DNA of 64,000 bases, taken from positions 248,001-312,000 of the forward strand of contig JAGKWQ010000001.1 in assembly GCA_021151825.1 (NCBI GenBank). The letters are read 5' to 3'. The translations under genes were made by a program, and so were the position numbers. The DNA comes from Cellvibrionaceae bacterium. Lineage in GTDB: Bacteria > Pseudomonadota > Gammaproteobacteria > Pseudomonadales > Cellvibrionaceae. Numbering within the stretch: position 1 is the stretch's first letter; each line of letters opens with the position of its first letter. The notes under the pieces were generated by a model, which was not told the origin of the DNA, searched no databases, and worked only from the letters and a program-made list of their open reading frames with translations. This document shows positions 1 through 8,892 of the stretch, in pieces.

Positions 1-464
1 TTGCTTGTGGTTGCGTATTGTATCTGGTGAGATCGCGCGGTTTTAATTGGGGTTATGGTGTGCTGCTGCTGTTGAGTGTGATTTTCTGTGTGCGTCAAAA
101 CCAGGAATTTACCGAACTAATGATCAGTTGGTACAACGTGGATTTCAAAACCTGGGTGAGTGTAAGCTCGACGCTACTATTTTTTGCAATATTGTCGATA
201 GTTGCTTTGCGTAAAAACGGATTGCTCCGCGACCCTCGTTTTTATTATCTGGGCGTATTGACTTACCCGCTGTATCTACTGCATGAGAATATTGGTTTTA
301 TGATGTTTAATGCCTGGCATGACCTGATACCTGGCCCGGTATTAATAGGCAGTGTTGTGATATTTATGTTGATTGCCGCATGGTTGATACATCGTTGGGT
401 CGAAAAGCCCCTGCAAGTATTTTTAAAGCGTGTGCTGCAACCTGCGACTGAACGTACAAACTAA
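1..464 (+). CDS. Acyltransferase family 3 membrane protein, C-terminal part
   Basis: The frame is open to the left edge of the window, so the 5' end is missing; about 150 residues remain. The visible part has four hydrophobic segments. The stretch LTYPLYLLHENIGF followed by a final membrane helix and WVEKPL is the typical C-terminal signature of acyltransferase 3 (OafA/YrhL-type) proteins, which move acyl groups onto surface sugars or lipids from the inner membrane. The family call rests only on this end, so the substrate is unknown. The next gene converges on it, and the hairpin between them carries its T-run on the minus side. Confidence 0.75.
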   Translation, partial: ACGCVLYLVRSRGFNWGYGVLLLLSVIFCVRQNQEFTELMISWYNVDFKTWVSVSSTLLFFAILSIVALRKNGLLRDPRFYYLGVLTYPLYLLHENIGFMMFNAWHDLIPGPVLIGSVVIFMLIAAWLIHRWVEKPLQVFLKRVLQPATERTN

Positions 465-483
465 ATATCCGTACCCGATTGTA

Positions 484-510
484 AATAAAAAGCCAGCTCT
501 TTGAGCTGGC
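484..510 (-). terminator. Rho-independent terminator
   Basis: A perfect 8-bp stem, GCCAGCTC/GAGCTGGC at 492-510 with loop TTT, is followed on the minus strand by TTTTTATTT. It ends the small minus-strand gene at 593-937. On the plus strand there is no T-run after the hairpin. Confidence 0.8.
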
Positions 511-592
511 CGCGCTTGAAACCAATAAGCCGTGTATGTTTATATTGTTACACGTTTAAACTATTACACACTTAGTTTACCGTATCAAAAAT

Positions 593-937
593 TCAGGACT
601 TATAGCAATCCCAGTATCGCTTGCACCTCACACCTAAATAAGGAGCAAGCTTATTTCCCGCCGATGTATCTACCAGGCACTCAAGAAAAATAGTGCAAAT
701 AGCGTTTGCATTATTATTGCTATCATCCGTATCGCTAGAAACTATTTCTTCAAACGCTACACAGAGAGTGCTGAGCTGCAATCGACTGAGCGATTCAAAA
801 TTGTGTTGGTAGAAATCAAGAAATGAACCCATGACGTCATGGGGGGTAAAACCTCCATCAGCCGCTTTGTAAATATCGTCTTGCTCCCAGTGTTTTTTGA
901 ACCCGGGTATAATTTTTATGAGCAATGAATCAAGCAC
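593..937 (-). CDS. Small acidic cytosolic protein, DUF7674/immunity-like (tentative)
   Basis: A 114-residue acidic protein with no signal peptide or membrane segment. It starts at GTG with a good AGGAG five bases upstream and ends in front of a clear terminator, so it is probably a real single-gene unit. The pattern of a helical N-terminus, a central HDVMGSFLDFY stretch, an acidic middle and a late LAPYLG motif recalls DUF7674-type proteins, some of which are found as immunity-like proteins in polymorphic toxin loci. This family match is from memory and weak. No toxin gene is seen beside it. Confidence 0.55.
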   Translation of the reverse strand: MLDSLLIKIIPGFKKHWEQDDIYKAADGGFTPHDVMGSFLDFYQHNFESLSRLQLSTLCVAFEEIVSSDTDDSNNNANAICTIFLECLVDTSAGNKLAPYLGVRCKRYWDCYKS

Positions 938-1226
938 GGCATCTCCTGCAACACGAATAATTTAATTGGCCGTGCAGACTATATATCCCCACACTTTACT
1001 TTTCTATATTTTGATCAAACCACTGCAATATTCCCAAATATTCATATTATTCGCGCCCGAACCCATGGCCAAAACAGACTCTTTGAGCGATGTATGAATA
1101 AGAAATGTGCCCCTGCTGTCATGAAAACATCTCTATTCAAATTTCTGATGATGTATGATTATTCATAATATATTGCTGCCCTATCATCGTTGAACAATCG
1201 TTCTTTTTAAATTTCAAGGTTGAATC

Positions 1227-3236
1227 ATGAATACAATGTCGCATGCCCATAAATTTTTGTCCGGTGGCGGTGAGATGGGCCAGCGCATACGGGAATATGA
1301 TTGGGATGCATCGTCATTAGGAAATCCTTCAAGCTGGCCACAAAGCCTTAAAACCACAGTCAGGCTTATATTGTCCTCCGCGCATCCGATGTTTATTTGG
1401 TGGGGTTCAACACTAATACAGTTTTATAACGATGGATATCGCGCATCTATTGGATCAGAACGTCACCCGCACGCATTGGGTCAATTAGGGAAAGAATGCT
1501 GGAGTGAAATCTGGCCGATTATTGGCCCGCAAATCGAGCACGTAATGCGCGGTGAAGGAAGCGTGTGGAAAGAGGATCACTTGGTCCCCATAACCAGAAA
1601 TGGCCAACTGGAAGATGTATATTGGACTTACACTTACGACCCCATCTACGACGAAGCGGCACCGAATGAAGTGGGAGGAGTGCTGGTCATTGTTACTGAA
1701 ACAACCGACTACATTAAATTGCAACAAAAGCAGAGTCGCGAAGAAGCGCGCTGGCGCGATCTGTTTTCTAAATCTCCCTCTTTTATGTGTACGCTCATGG
1801 GGCGAGAACACGTATTTCAATATGCCAATCCGCGCTACCTTGAATTGGTTGCGAACAGAGATATTTTAAATAAACCATTACGCGAAGCGCTGCCTGAAGT
1901 GTTTAAACAAGGCTTCGGCGATTTATTGGATCAAGTTTATGAAAGCGGCCAATCGCATACGGGTGTTGCGGTACCTATATCGCTGCTGGATGGATGTGGC
2001 GGAGAGCAAGCACTTTATCTGGATTTTGTTTATCTGCCGATACGAAATCCGTCCGGAGAAATAACGGGAATATTTGTAAACGGGTATGACGTAACAGCCC
2101 GGGTTCTTTCTGAACAACGATTGGAAGAACAAGATCGTCGCAAAGATGAATTTATCGCGATGCTCGCGCACGAGTTGCGCAACCCGCTTGCGCCTATCCG
2201 CAATGCCAGTGAACTATTAATAAAAATATCCGAGACAACGTCCACCGCTCACGCACTCGGCGATCTCATAAAACGCCAGGTAACGCAGCTAACACGATTA
2301 ATTGATGATTTACTTGAAGTATCCCGAATTTCGCAAGGTTTATTGAAGTTGCAAATGGAAGAATTGTTGCTTGATGAGGCCATAAAATTTGCGATTGAAT
2401 CAACAGGCAATGTCATCCCTGAAAAAAAATTATTGCTAACTTACGATTGTGCAGAACCCAATCTACGTGTTTGCGGTGACTTCGCGCGGTTGGCGCAGAG
2501 CTTTATCAATATTATTGTTAATGCGATGAAATACACGGAAGAAGGCGGCAAGATAAACATCGCTTTGCGCCAGGAAAATCAGTATGGAATTATTGAAGTC
2601 ACTGATACTGGTATCGGTATAGAAGCCACATTGCTCGGAAAAATTTTTGACTTGTTCATGCAAGTTGATAACTCCATTGATCGCAGCCGTGGCGGCCTCG
2701 GCATTGGTTTATCAGTTGTCAAAACTATCGTTGCCATGCATGGCGGGACAATTAAAGCCTCCAGCCCCGGGCTTGGGTTGGGCTCGACATTTTCTATATG
2801 CTTACCGTTGATAATGTCGAATATTCCGGCGAACGAAATATCGGAAAAGCAAACTCTTTCACCGCTTACATTTTTAATAGTGGATGATAATAAAGATGCT
2901 GCAAATTCATTAGCCATGCTATTGGAAATTATTGGTCACCAAAGTGTCACTACCTACACGGGCAATGATGCCTTCAATGTATTGAAGGACCAAAAGTTTG
3001 ATGTGATTTTATTGGATATTGGCCTTCCTGATATCGATGGGTACAAAATTGCCGAGGCGATTCGTGCATCCAACCCGGACCAAATCATTGTGGCAATTTC
3101 CGGTTATGGCCAGGCCGATGATATTCAAAAAGCAAAAGAGGCTGGTTTTAGTAGCCACCTCACCAAACCTGTATCTTTAAATGAACTTGAAAACAAACTG
3201 ATCAGTTTGATTGGGCGTTCTGAAAAGCAGAATTAA
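1227..3236 (+). CDS. PAS-containing hybrid sensor histidine kinase
   Basis: A 669-residue soluble hybrid kinase. Two PAS-like sensor regions (about residues 45-160 and 175-295) are followed by a HisKA domain with the H-box FIAMLAHELRNP (phospho-acceptor His315). The HATPase domain has an N-box (INIIVNAMKYT), G1 (DTGIGI) and G2 (GGLGIGLS). A C-terminal receiver domain has VDDN, the phospho-acceptor Asp597 in LLDIGLPD, and the KP lysine in HLTKPV. No transmembrane segment is visible, so it should sense an intracellular or diffusible signal. No response regulator or output gene lies beside it, so it is an orphan, and its partner and signal cannot be told from here. Start ATG follows a weak AAGGT. 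Confidence 0.93.
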   Translation: MNTMSHAHKFLSGGGEMGQRIREYDWDASSLGNPSSWPQSLKTTVRLILSSAHPMFIWWGSTLIQFYNDGYRASIGSERHPHALGQLGKECWSEIWPIIGPQIEHVMRGEGSVWKEDHLVPITRNGQLEDVYWTYTYDPIYDEAAPNEVGGVLVIVTETTDYIKLQQKQSREEARWRDLFSKSPSFMCTLMGREHVFQYANPRYLELVANRDILNKPLREALPEVFKQGFGDLLDQVYESGQSHTGVAVPISLLDGCGGEQALYLDFVYLPIRNPSGEITGIFVNGYDVTARVLSEQRLEEQDRRKDEFIAMLAHELRNPLAPIRNASELLIKISETTSTAHALGDLIKRQVTQLTRLIDDLLEVSRISQGLLKLQMEELLLDEAIKFAIESTGNVIPEKKLLLTYDCAEPNLRVCGDFARLAQSFINIIVNAMKYTEEGGKINIALRQENQYGIIEVTDTGIGIEATLLGKIFDLFMQVDNSIDRSRGGLGIGLSVVKTIVAMHGGTIKASSPGLGLGSTFSICLPLIMSNIPANEISEKQTLSPLTFLIVDDNKDAANSLAMLLEIIGHQSVTTYTGNDAFNVLKDQKFDVILLDIGLPDIDGYKIAEAIRASNPDQIIVAISGYGQADDIQKAKEAGFSSHLTKPVSLNELENKLISLIGRSEKQN

Positions 3237-3343
3237 GCACTTCAATTATCCAAAGGAAATGCACGTTTATTCGATAAAAATTCTGCACTTATTGCTTCAA
3301 ATGATCGCTCCAAGATTTTAATGATCCATAATGTAGCCATACA

Positions 3344-3368
3344 TATCGGCTGTAGATGCAAGCCGATA
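3344..3368. other. Hairpin between kinase and MFS gene
   Basis: A perfect 8-bp inverted repeat, TATCGGCT/AGCCGATA, with a 9-base loop. No T-run follows, so it is not a typical terminator. It lies 26 bp before the MFS start and could affect RNA stability or serve as an operator. A direct repeat of CGCTAATGG (3375-3383 and 3389-3397) follows, its second copy overlapping the MFS start codon. Confidence 0.4.
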
Positions 3369-3393
3369 AATAGTCGCTAATGGATACCCGCTA

Positions 3394-4800
3394 ATGGAAA
3401 ATTCGATAGTAAAACGTTATCTACCATGGCTAGTCGCCATCGCATTATTCATGGAGCATTTGAATGCAACCATCCTGAATACCGCGATCCCCGCTATCGC
3501 GGCAAGCCTGGAAGTCACTCCATTAAGTTTAAAAGCGGTAGTAAGCAGTTATGTATTGAGCCTTGCCGTTTTCATTCCCATTAGTGGTTGGATGGCGGAT
3601 CGTTTTGGCACGCGGCGCGTATTTGCTGCTGCCGTTGGTATATTCACACTTTCATCAATTTTCTGCGGACTGGCATTAAATGTTCCCATGCTCGTTGCTG
3701 CGCGAATATTTCAAGGTATTGGTGCCGCCATGATGCTACCCGTGGGACGACTCGCCATCGTTCGCACCTTTCCCAAATCAGAATTATTAGCGGCAATGAA
3801 CTTCGTTATTATTCCTGCATTGATTGGACCATTACTGGGGCCGACCATTGGCGGAATAATTGTGCATTGGTTGCCATGGCAGGCTATTTTTTTCGTCAAT
3901 GTTCCCGTTGGTCTGGCAGCGTTATGGTTGATTCGCCGCCATATGCCGGATTATCGCTCCAGTAATTCGCCACCATTGGATATTATTGGTTTCGTATTGT
4001 TTGGTTGCGGCATTGCGTTGCTTTCGTGGGTACTCGAAATTTTTGGCGAGCATTATCTGGATGCAACATCGATAGGTGTTTTATTGAGTTTGTCGCTGTG
4101 TTTATTAGCATCCTATGGTTGGCACGCTCGCCACAATATTCATCCGCTGCTACAACTTTCACTTTTTAAAACCAGAACATTTCGTGTTGCAGTAGCGGGT
4201 GGTTTTGTTACCCGACTAGGGCTTGGCGGTATGCCTTTTTTATTACCATTGTTTTATCAAATCGGTTTGGGATTTCCCGCCTGGAAATCCGGTTTGTTGA
4301 TGATGCCTGCCGCCGCCGCGGCAATGTTTATGAAAGTAATTTCGATCCGTGTGCTCAAGCAGTTTGGTTATCGCACCGTCCTGATCGCCAATACGTTACT
4401 CATCGGCTTCACCATTATGCTATTTGCAATTGTCGATAGTTCAACTGCTATTCAGTGGATAATAGCGATCAGTCTCGCCCAGGGGTTTTTCAATTCTTTG
4501 CAATACTCCAGCATGAATTCCATGGCTTATGCAGATGTTTCCAGCGAGGAGGCCAGTATGGCCAGCACTATCGCCAGTTCACTGCAACAGCTATCAATCA
4601 GCTTTGGATTAGCGTTTGCATCAATCATTGCTGCCTGGTATCTCGGAGATGTATCGCAATCAAATCAATTAGCAGTCACCGGTGCATTACACTACGCGTT
4701 TCTAACACTCGGCGGACTGACCATACTGTCATCCGCCTCCTTTTGGTCACTGCGCAAAAATGATGGCGACAATGTAAGTCGCGGTGTGGATCAGGAATAG
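3394..4800 (+). CDS. MFS transporter, DHA2 (EmrB/QacA-like) drug exporter family
   Basis: A 468-residue inner-membrane protein with about 14 hydrophobic segments. The early motif LNATILNTAIPAIA is the DHA2 counterpart of the D-x-x-x-x-N-x-A-L-P signature, and GWMADRFGTRR between helices 2 and 3 is the classic MFS motif A. Proteins of this family export drugs, dyes or organic cations using the proton gradient. No membrane-fusion partner (EmrA) or TetR/MarR regulator is adjacent, so the substrate is unknown. The start codon lacks a good ribosome binding site. Confidence 0.9.
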   Translation: MENSIVKRYLPWLVAIALFMEHLNATILNTAIPAIAASLEVTPLSLKAVVSSYVLSLAVFIPISGWMADRFGTRRVFAAAVGIFTLSSIFCGLALNVPMLVAARIFQGIGAAMMLPVGRLAIVRTFPKSELLAAMNFVIIPALIGPLLGPTIGGIIVHWLPWQAIFFVNVPVGLAALWLIRRHMPDYRSSNSPPLDIIGFVLFGCGIALLSWVLEIFGEHYLDATSIGVLLSLSLCLLASYGWHARHNIHPLLQLSLFKTRTFRVAVAGGFVTRLGLGGMPFLLPLFYQIGLGFPAWKSGLLMMPAAAAAMFMKVISIRVLKQFGYRTVLIANTLLIGFTIMLFAIVDSSTAIQWIIAISLAQGFFNSLQYSSMNSMAYADVSSEEASMASTIASSLQQLSISFGLAFASIIAAWYLGDVSQSNQLAVTGALHYAFLTLGGLTILSSASFWSLRKNDGDNVSRGVDQE

Positions 4801-4888
4801 AAACACACGGTACAGATGAAATAATTTTTATGAAATCTGTGTATTAAGAATTACAGCAGTTTTATTTCGTGTAATTTTTAAATATCAT

Positions 4889-5347
4889 TCAACGCAAAAC
4901 ACCTGATTTAATAAATCGATAACAATAAAAAATCAGTGCTGCGGTAATTGCAGCGAGAACAATAGGCATTAGCCATAAAACCCCCATTGCTTCGCGCCCC
5001 GAGGAAAGAACAAGCACATGTAATATGTATACCAAGCCCCCCACCAATGAAGTGGCGAATAAAACGCTGGCAAATCGATGACGAAAAAGCAAAGCCACCG
5101 CGCCGAACAAACCGCCCCATACTGAAAGAGTCCAACCAATGACAGCCCAATCGGGAACACTCGAGAAATACACAACCTGCGCTTCGGTCATGCCGGATGC
5201 ACGGTAATAGCTTTCTCCTTGATAGAAACTCATAACGTGGTCATATGCGGCTGCGACACTGTATAACAGAAAAACCCCACCCAATAGCCAGCCATGCCAG
5301 GGTAAATTTACTTTATCGGTTGCCTCTTTTTTAAGTGCATTATTCAT
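4889..5347 (-). CDS. Four-helix inner membrane protein, unknown function
   Basis: A 152-residue protein with four predicted membrane helices and short charged ends. The start chosen is the ATG at 5347, because GAGGT lies just upstream and overlaps the alternative ATG at 5359. A conserved-looking loop between helices 1 and 2 contains SYYRASGM, which resembles small membrane proteins annotated as hypothetical in marine and soil Gammaproteobacteria. I do not recognise a functional family. It converges with the MFS gene. Confidence 0.7.
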   Translation of the reverse strand: MNNALKKEATDKVNLPWHGWLLGGVFLLYSVAAAYDHVMSFYQGESYYRASGMTEAQVVYFSSVPDWAVIGWTLSVWGGLFGAVALLFRHRFASVLFATSLVGGLVYILHVLVLSSGREAMGVLWLMPIVLAAITAALIFYCYRFIKSGVLR

Positions 5348-5696
5348 CGCTAACCTCATTTGAGTTTGTTAATTCCCTGAAAAATGAATTACTCATTCAG
5401 CCCATCACGATTTATCAGCAACACAAGCTGATCCATCTCGCACCTTTAGATGCAATAAGTTGAATTTTGGATTCATAGGTTTCAAGGTTTAACAGCCACC
5501 AGGAAAGTCCGAACGCCCATCCAAAATGATGGCACGGCGAGGATTTGCCATAGGTCCACCATTATTTTAGCGATAGCCCAAGAGCTATTGATAATTTACG
5601 AATTTTATTCCTCACCTATTCCCAATATACTTGGCACCATCCAATTACCCTCCTTGCCAAACCGCGCCAGGGAGTGAGCATCATGAGGAGACACAC
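5348..5696. other. Divergent intergenic region
   Basis: This gap separates the minus-strand membrane gene from the siderophore-interacting gene and should carry both promoters. No convincing Fur box or sigma70 promoter pair could be assigned by eye. Confidence 0.5.
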
Positions 5697-6530
5697 ATGG
5701 GTTCAAATGAAGTTACTGACACCGCATCCGTTCGTGCACCACAACGTATACGTTTGCCGTTGCGCTTTCGCAAAGTACAGGTTACGGCTACAGAGAAATT
5801 TGCAACGAGTTTTATCCGGATCACCTTTGGCGGTGATGATCTCGACGGGTTTGACAGCCCTGGCTTTGACGATCACATCAAATTAATTTTTCCCGATGAA
5901 TCCACAAACGAACTCCGTGTTCCGGAAATAGGCCCAGCAGGTCCGGTATGGCCGGAAGGCCCGAAGCCGGTTATGCGCGATTACACACCACGATTTTTTG
6001 ATGGCAATGCAAAAACCCTGGTCATTGATTTCGCCCTGCATGAAGCCGGCCCCGCAACCGCATGGGCAATCAATGCAAAACCCGGCGATTGGTTAGGCAT
6101 TGGCGGCCCTAAAGGTTCGTTTCTGGTACCTACCGACTATGATTTTCATTTGCTTGCCGGCGATGAAACTGCAGTGCCAGCCATCGCCCGCCGCCTTGAG
6201 GAATTACCTGCAACAACACGAGCGATTGCACTTATTGAAGTTGATAATGTGGGCGATGAAATTCCATTAACGTCTGCTGCACAATTTGAAATTATCTGGT
6301 GCTATCGCAAAGGAGCTGCTGCTGGCACTACCACCGCGATCAAAGATGCACTGGAAACGCTGACGTTACCAAACGGAGATGGCTATGCATGGATTGCCTG
6401 TGAAACCAAGGCCGCGCGTGCAATTCGCTCTTATTTAGTAAAAGAACGCAACCTGAATGCAAAAGGCGTTAAAGCCGCAGGCTATTGGCAACTTGGTGCA
6501 GCCATTGCCGATGAAGGTGCTGATGATTAA
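5697..6530 (+). CDS. Siderophore-interacting protein (ViuB-like ferric-siderophore reductase)
   Basis: A 277-residue cytosolic flavoprotein. The N-terminal half is an FAD-binding domain of the siderophore-interacting type, with MRDYTPRFF (flavin-binding RxYTxR-like motif) and GDWLGIGGPKGSF. The C-terminal NAD(P)H-like domain has LLAGDETAVPAIARRLEELP. The family reduces ferric siderophores in the cytoplasm to release iron. Start ATG at 5697 is preferred over upstream TTG codons because GAGGAG lies six bases before it. No TonB receptor or siderophore transport gene is in the window, so it acts as a stand-alone iron-release enzyme here. Confidence 0.9.
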   Translation: MGSNEVTDTASVRAPQRIRLPLRFRKVQVTATEKFATSFIRITFGGDDLDGFDSPGFDDHIKLIFPDESTNELRVPEIGPAGPVWPEGPKPVMRDYTPRFFDGNAKTLVIDFALHEAGPATAWAINAKPGDWLGIGGPKGSFLVPTDYDFHLLAGDETAVPAIARRLEELPATTRAIALIEVDNVGDEIPLTSAAQFEIIWCYRKGAAAGTTTAIKDALETLTLPNGDGYAWIACETKAARAIRSYLVKERNLNAKGVKAAGYWQLGAAIADEGADD

Positions 6531-6542
6531 TAGTTCAATGAT

Positions 6543-6566
6543 GAAGCAAGGCGTGCTCCTTGCTTC
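6543..6566 (+). terminator. Probable terminator after the siderophore gene
   Basis: A 9-bp perfect stem, GAAGCAAGG/CCTTGCTTC, with a 6-base loop, begins 13 bases after the stop. The following AATTTCAATTT gives only a weak T-tract. Confidence 0.6.
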
Positions 6567-6599
6567 AATTTCAATTTCAATTTCAATTTCAATTTCAAA
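6564..6599. repeat. Hexanucleotide tandem repeat
   Basis: Six copies of TTCAAT (the last ending TTCAAA) in direct succession just after the hairpin. It is a simple-sequence tract of the kind that varies in copy number by slipped-strand replication. Confidence 0.9.
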
Positions 6600-6608
6600 A
6601 AATCGGTA

Positions 6609-6881
6609 TTATCCGTATTTTACTTTCACATAAATTTTGCTAATCAACCATCTAACAACGACAGCCAGTGATAAAATAATTATTGATGCAGCTATCAACC
6701 ACTCAAGCCCCATCACCCCGCTGGGGTAATTAATTGAATTAATTTCCAAAACATAAAACATCCCGCCTCACAACCCAAACCACCCGATGATTGATCCCCA
6801 TACAAATACTTTCCCCCATGGCAAAATAAATGGATACAACGGTAACAATAAAAACCGCTTAAATAGTAGTTCCGGATTCAT
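6609..6881 (-). pseudogene. Small membrane protein, broken by an in-frame TGA (or two coupled mini-ORFs)
   Basis: On the minus strand an ATG at 6881 opens a 37-codon hydrophobic frame (motif LLLPLYPFILPWG) that stops at TGA 6768-6770. The same frame continues after two codons with ATG 6761 and a 50-residue hydrophobic ORF ending at 6609 (motif GLEWLIAASIIILSL). Joined, they look like one small protein of about 90 residues with two or more membrane segments and one premature stop. The alternative is two small ORFs: the second has GAGG four bases before its ATG, while the first lacks a clear ribosome binding site. The family is not recognised. Confidence 0.4.
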
Positions 6882-6927
6882 GGTTGGTGAACAACCAGCA
6901 AAATATTTTTATCTACATTTAAAAAGC

Positions 6928-7515
6928 TTATTGGTTTCTTTTGACCCTTATCGCGAAAATAATAATACCAAGACATAACAACATTATTGAAGACGGCTCA
7001 GGAACATTCGCCGGTTTCTTAATACGCAGATGAAATTCATCAACGTCAACTATCGCTCCGGAAAGTAATCTTTTGTCGTCCTCATTTATTTCCAGTGAAA
7101 TTCCGCAAGTGGGAAGGTGATGCTGCCCGATGGATATCGCATTATAAAAAAATGGCGCGCGAGGTTTGGATGCGATGAGTGAACGAGGCTCTGATGCAAT
7201 ATCAGACAGGTTATAGGTTTTGCCACCAATGGTTATACTGGAATCCAACCAATCACTGTATTCATCATAATACTCCCAACCTGGATAGGGTTGCTCCTCA
7301 CTGGGCAGGAAATCAGTGTCATACTAAAACGTCCCGACAACCTCGCTACCCAATTCCGTATTCTCCCAATATCCCTCAACAGGTAAATATTCTTCATACT
7401 CAGGCAAGGATTGTAGCGTTCCACGAATGGCTCCTTCGATGATAACGGCAAATGTTCCCGGTGATAGCAACATAAGCAATAACAGTACTGCTTTACGAGT
7501 AATGATGTTTTTCAT
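6928..7515 (-). pseudogene. PEP-CTERM surface protein with in-frame amber stop
   Basis: The reading frame begins at ATG 7515 (AGGAG seven bases upstream) with a hydrophobic signal peptide. It runs to TAG at 7324-7326 and continues in the same frame to 6928. The part after the stop ends in a textbook PEP-CTERM tail: VPEPSS, a hydrophobic helix and RVKRNQ. PEP-CTERM proteins are exported and processed by an exosortase. The residues around the stop read GTF-stop-YDTD; GTFSYDT is common in this class, so a TCG serine codon changed to TAG by one base is the simplest explanation. No other damage is seen, so the loss is probably recent. Readthrough is possible but unsupported. Confidence 0.8.
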
Positions 7516-7899
7516 AAATCGCTCCTTTTTAATAATTGGCAAAAAGTGTTGTAACAGATTATTCACAGTCACAACTGATTCGTTATTTACAGGTGGCATT
7601 TATAAACCACTAAATGCCAAAAAATCATGCCCCTCACCGCAGCTTAATATTGCCTAAGACATAACAAAACGAACAACAATGATTGGTACTTTCTGTTAAC
7701 GTTTTTATTCTCTACCCGGAAAAAAAACCATTCCCTTATGCAGATATTGGAAATTTTTAGCCATAACAGCACCGCGTTGGAAAAAACAGACGCCAGGCTC
7801 TATGCTCTTTAGAACTGGTGTGAATATTAGCTATCTAACCAGTTGTGATTGTCATTTAGTAATAGCGTCGCCGTTACCCACAGGAACAACACCAATTCC
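7516..7899. other. Intergenic region before the TerB-J genes
   Basis: The gap holds the divergent upstream regions of the PEP-CTERM pseudogene and the first TerB-J gene. I see no RNA gene, repeat or convincing ORF. Confidence 0.5.
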
Positions 7900-8658
7900 A
7901 TGTCTGATAAGAACCAAACTATTCGCGAGTCTTTTTCCAATACATTATTCAGTTTGCTGGGTTACGTTGCCAAATGCGATGGTCAAGTAACTCGCAATGA
8001 AGTGATGCGGCTACAGGTTTACATAAAGAAAATGAATTTAACCGACGAGTCAAAACATCAAGCATTGCAGTTATTCAAAGCGGGAACACTACCCACCTTT
8101 AATATCGATGCGGTTTTGGTAGCCTTTAACCAAACGGCCACACCGAAATTAATCCATATTTTGCTGGTACACCTGATTACCATGGCAAGGGCAGATGGAT
8201 ATCTGGTTAAAACTGAAATGGAAGTCATACAACAAATTGCGCGCGGATTAAACTATCGGAGCATTGTATTTAATCACTTGTTACGCATGATTTCAGTTCA
8301 GGATGAGATGGCCCAGCGCTCTCGCCTGCAAGAGCATCCAATCCAGCCAGACATTTATGAGCATCCCCAAAAAATGCAACAGAAAGGTGAACAACAAAAA
8401 GATCAGTCGCACAATCAGGCTAAATATGAAAACCCGGATTTGCACCAGGCCTATGAAATTCTTGGCGTGACAGCGGACATGACGGAGGACGAAATTCGCA
8501 GGGCCTATAAAAAACTGGCTAGTCAATTCCATCCCGATAAGCTTGCCAGCCAGGGGCTTACACCGGAAGCGATAATTACTGCAACTGAACGGTTTAAAAG
8601 GGCCCAGGTTGCTTATGCCTTTATCAAAAAATACCGCTCCATTTACGTAGCTAACTGA
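7900..8658 (+). CDS. TerB/DjlA-like domain protein with C-terminal J domain (copy 1)
   Basis: A 252-residue cytosolic protein. The N-terminal half is a helical TerB-like domain with acidic metal-binding-type loops (AKCDGQVTRNE, ARADGYLVKTEME), as in DjlA. A polar glutamine-rich linker follows, then a J domain with HPDK in the loop between helices II and III (SQFHPDKLASQGL). J domains stimulate DnaK ATPase, so this should be a co-chaperone with a TerB sensor part. Unlike E. coli DjlA it has no N-terminal membrane helix. Start ATG 7900 was chosen by alignment with the next gene; its ribosome binding site is weak. It is a close paralogue of the following gene. Confidence 0.88.
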   Translation: MSDKNQTIRESFSNTLFSLLGYVAKCDGQVTRNEVMRLQVYIKKMNLTDESKHQALQLFKAGTLPTFNIDAVLVAFNQTATPKLIHILLVHLITMARADGYLVKTEMEVIQQIARGLNYRSIVFNHLLRMISVQDEMAQRSRLQEHPIQPDIYEHPQKMQQKGEQQKDQSHNQAKYENPDLHQAYEILGVTADMTEDEIRRAYKKLASQFHPDKLASQGLTPEAIITATERFKRAQVAYAFIKKYRSIYVAN

Positions 8659-8892
8659 GCATTTCCAGCGGTCACACCAGAGTATGCACCACCTATTCGG
8701 ATTAAAGTTTTGTTATTGCAACCGAACTAGTCAGCATCTCCGCTTTCAAAGCTAAATCACCATAGATGTTTGATGATCAATGTGCCTTTTTAGGGCATCG
8801 GCTTTTTCACACAGCATATTGTTATCTGTAAATTATTACCTGCAAACCTTGGTTGCATAGAATTTTCTGCATAAAAAAGGAAGATGAATTTT

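Noticed and set aside
5500..5570. Short sequence AGGAAAGTCCGAACGCCCAT resembling part of the RNase P RNA signature
   Set aside because: Only one short stretch matches; the rest of the RNase P RNA core and its conserved end are absent, so chance similarity is more likely.
6787..6978. Plus-strand open frame in the decayed region
   Set aside because: No ribosome binding site, composition unlike a protein, and it overlaps the minus-strand hydrophobic frame.
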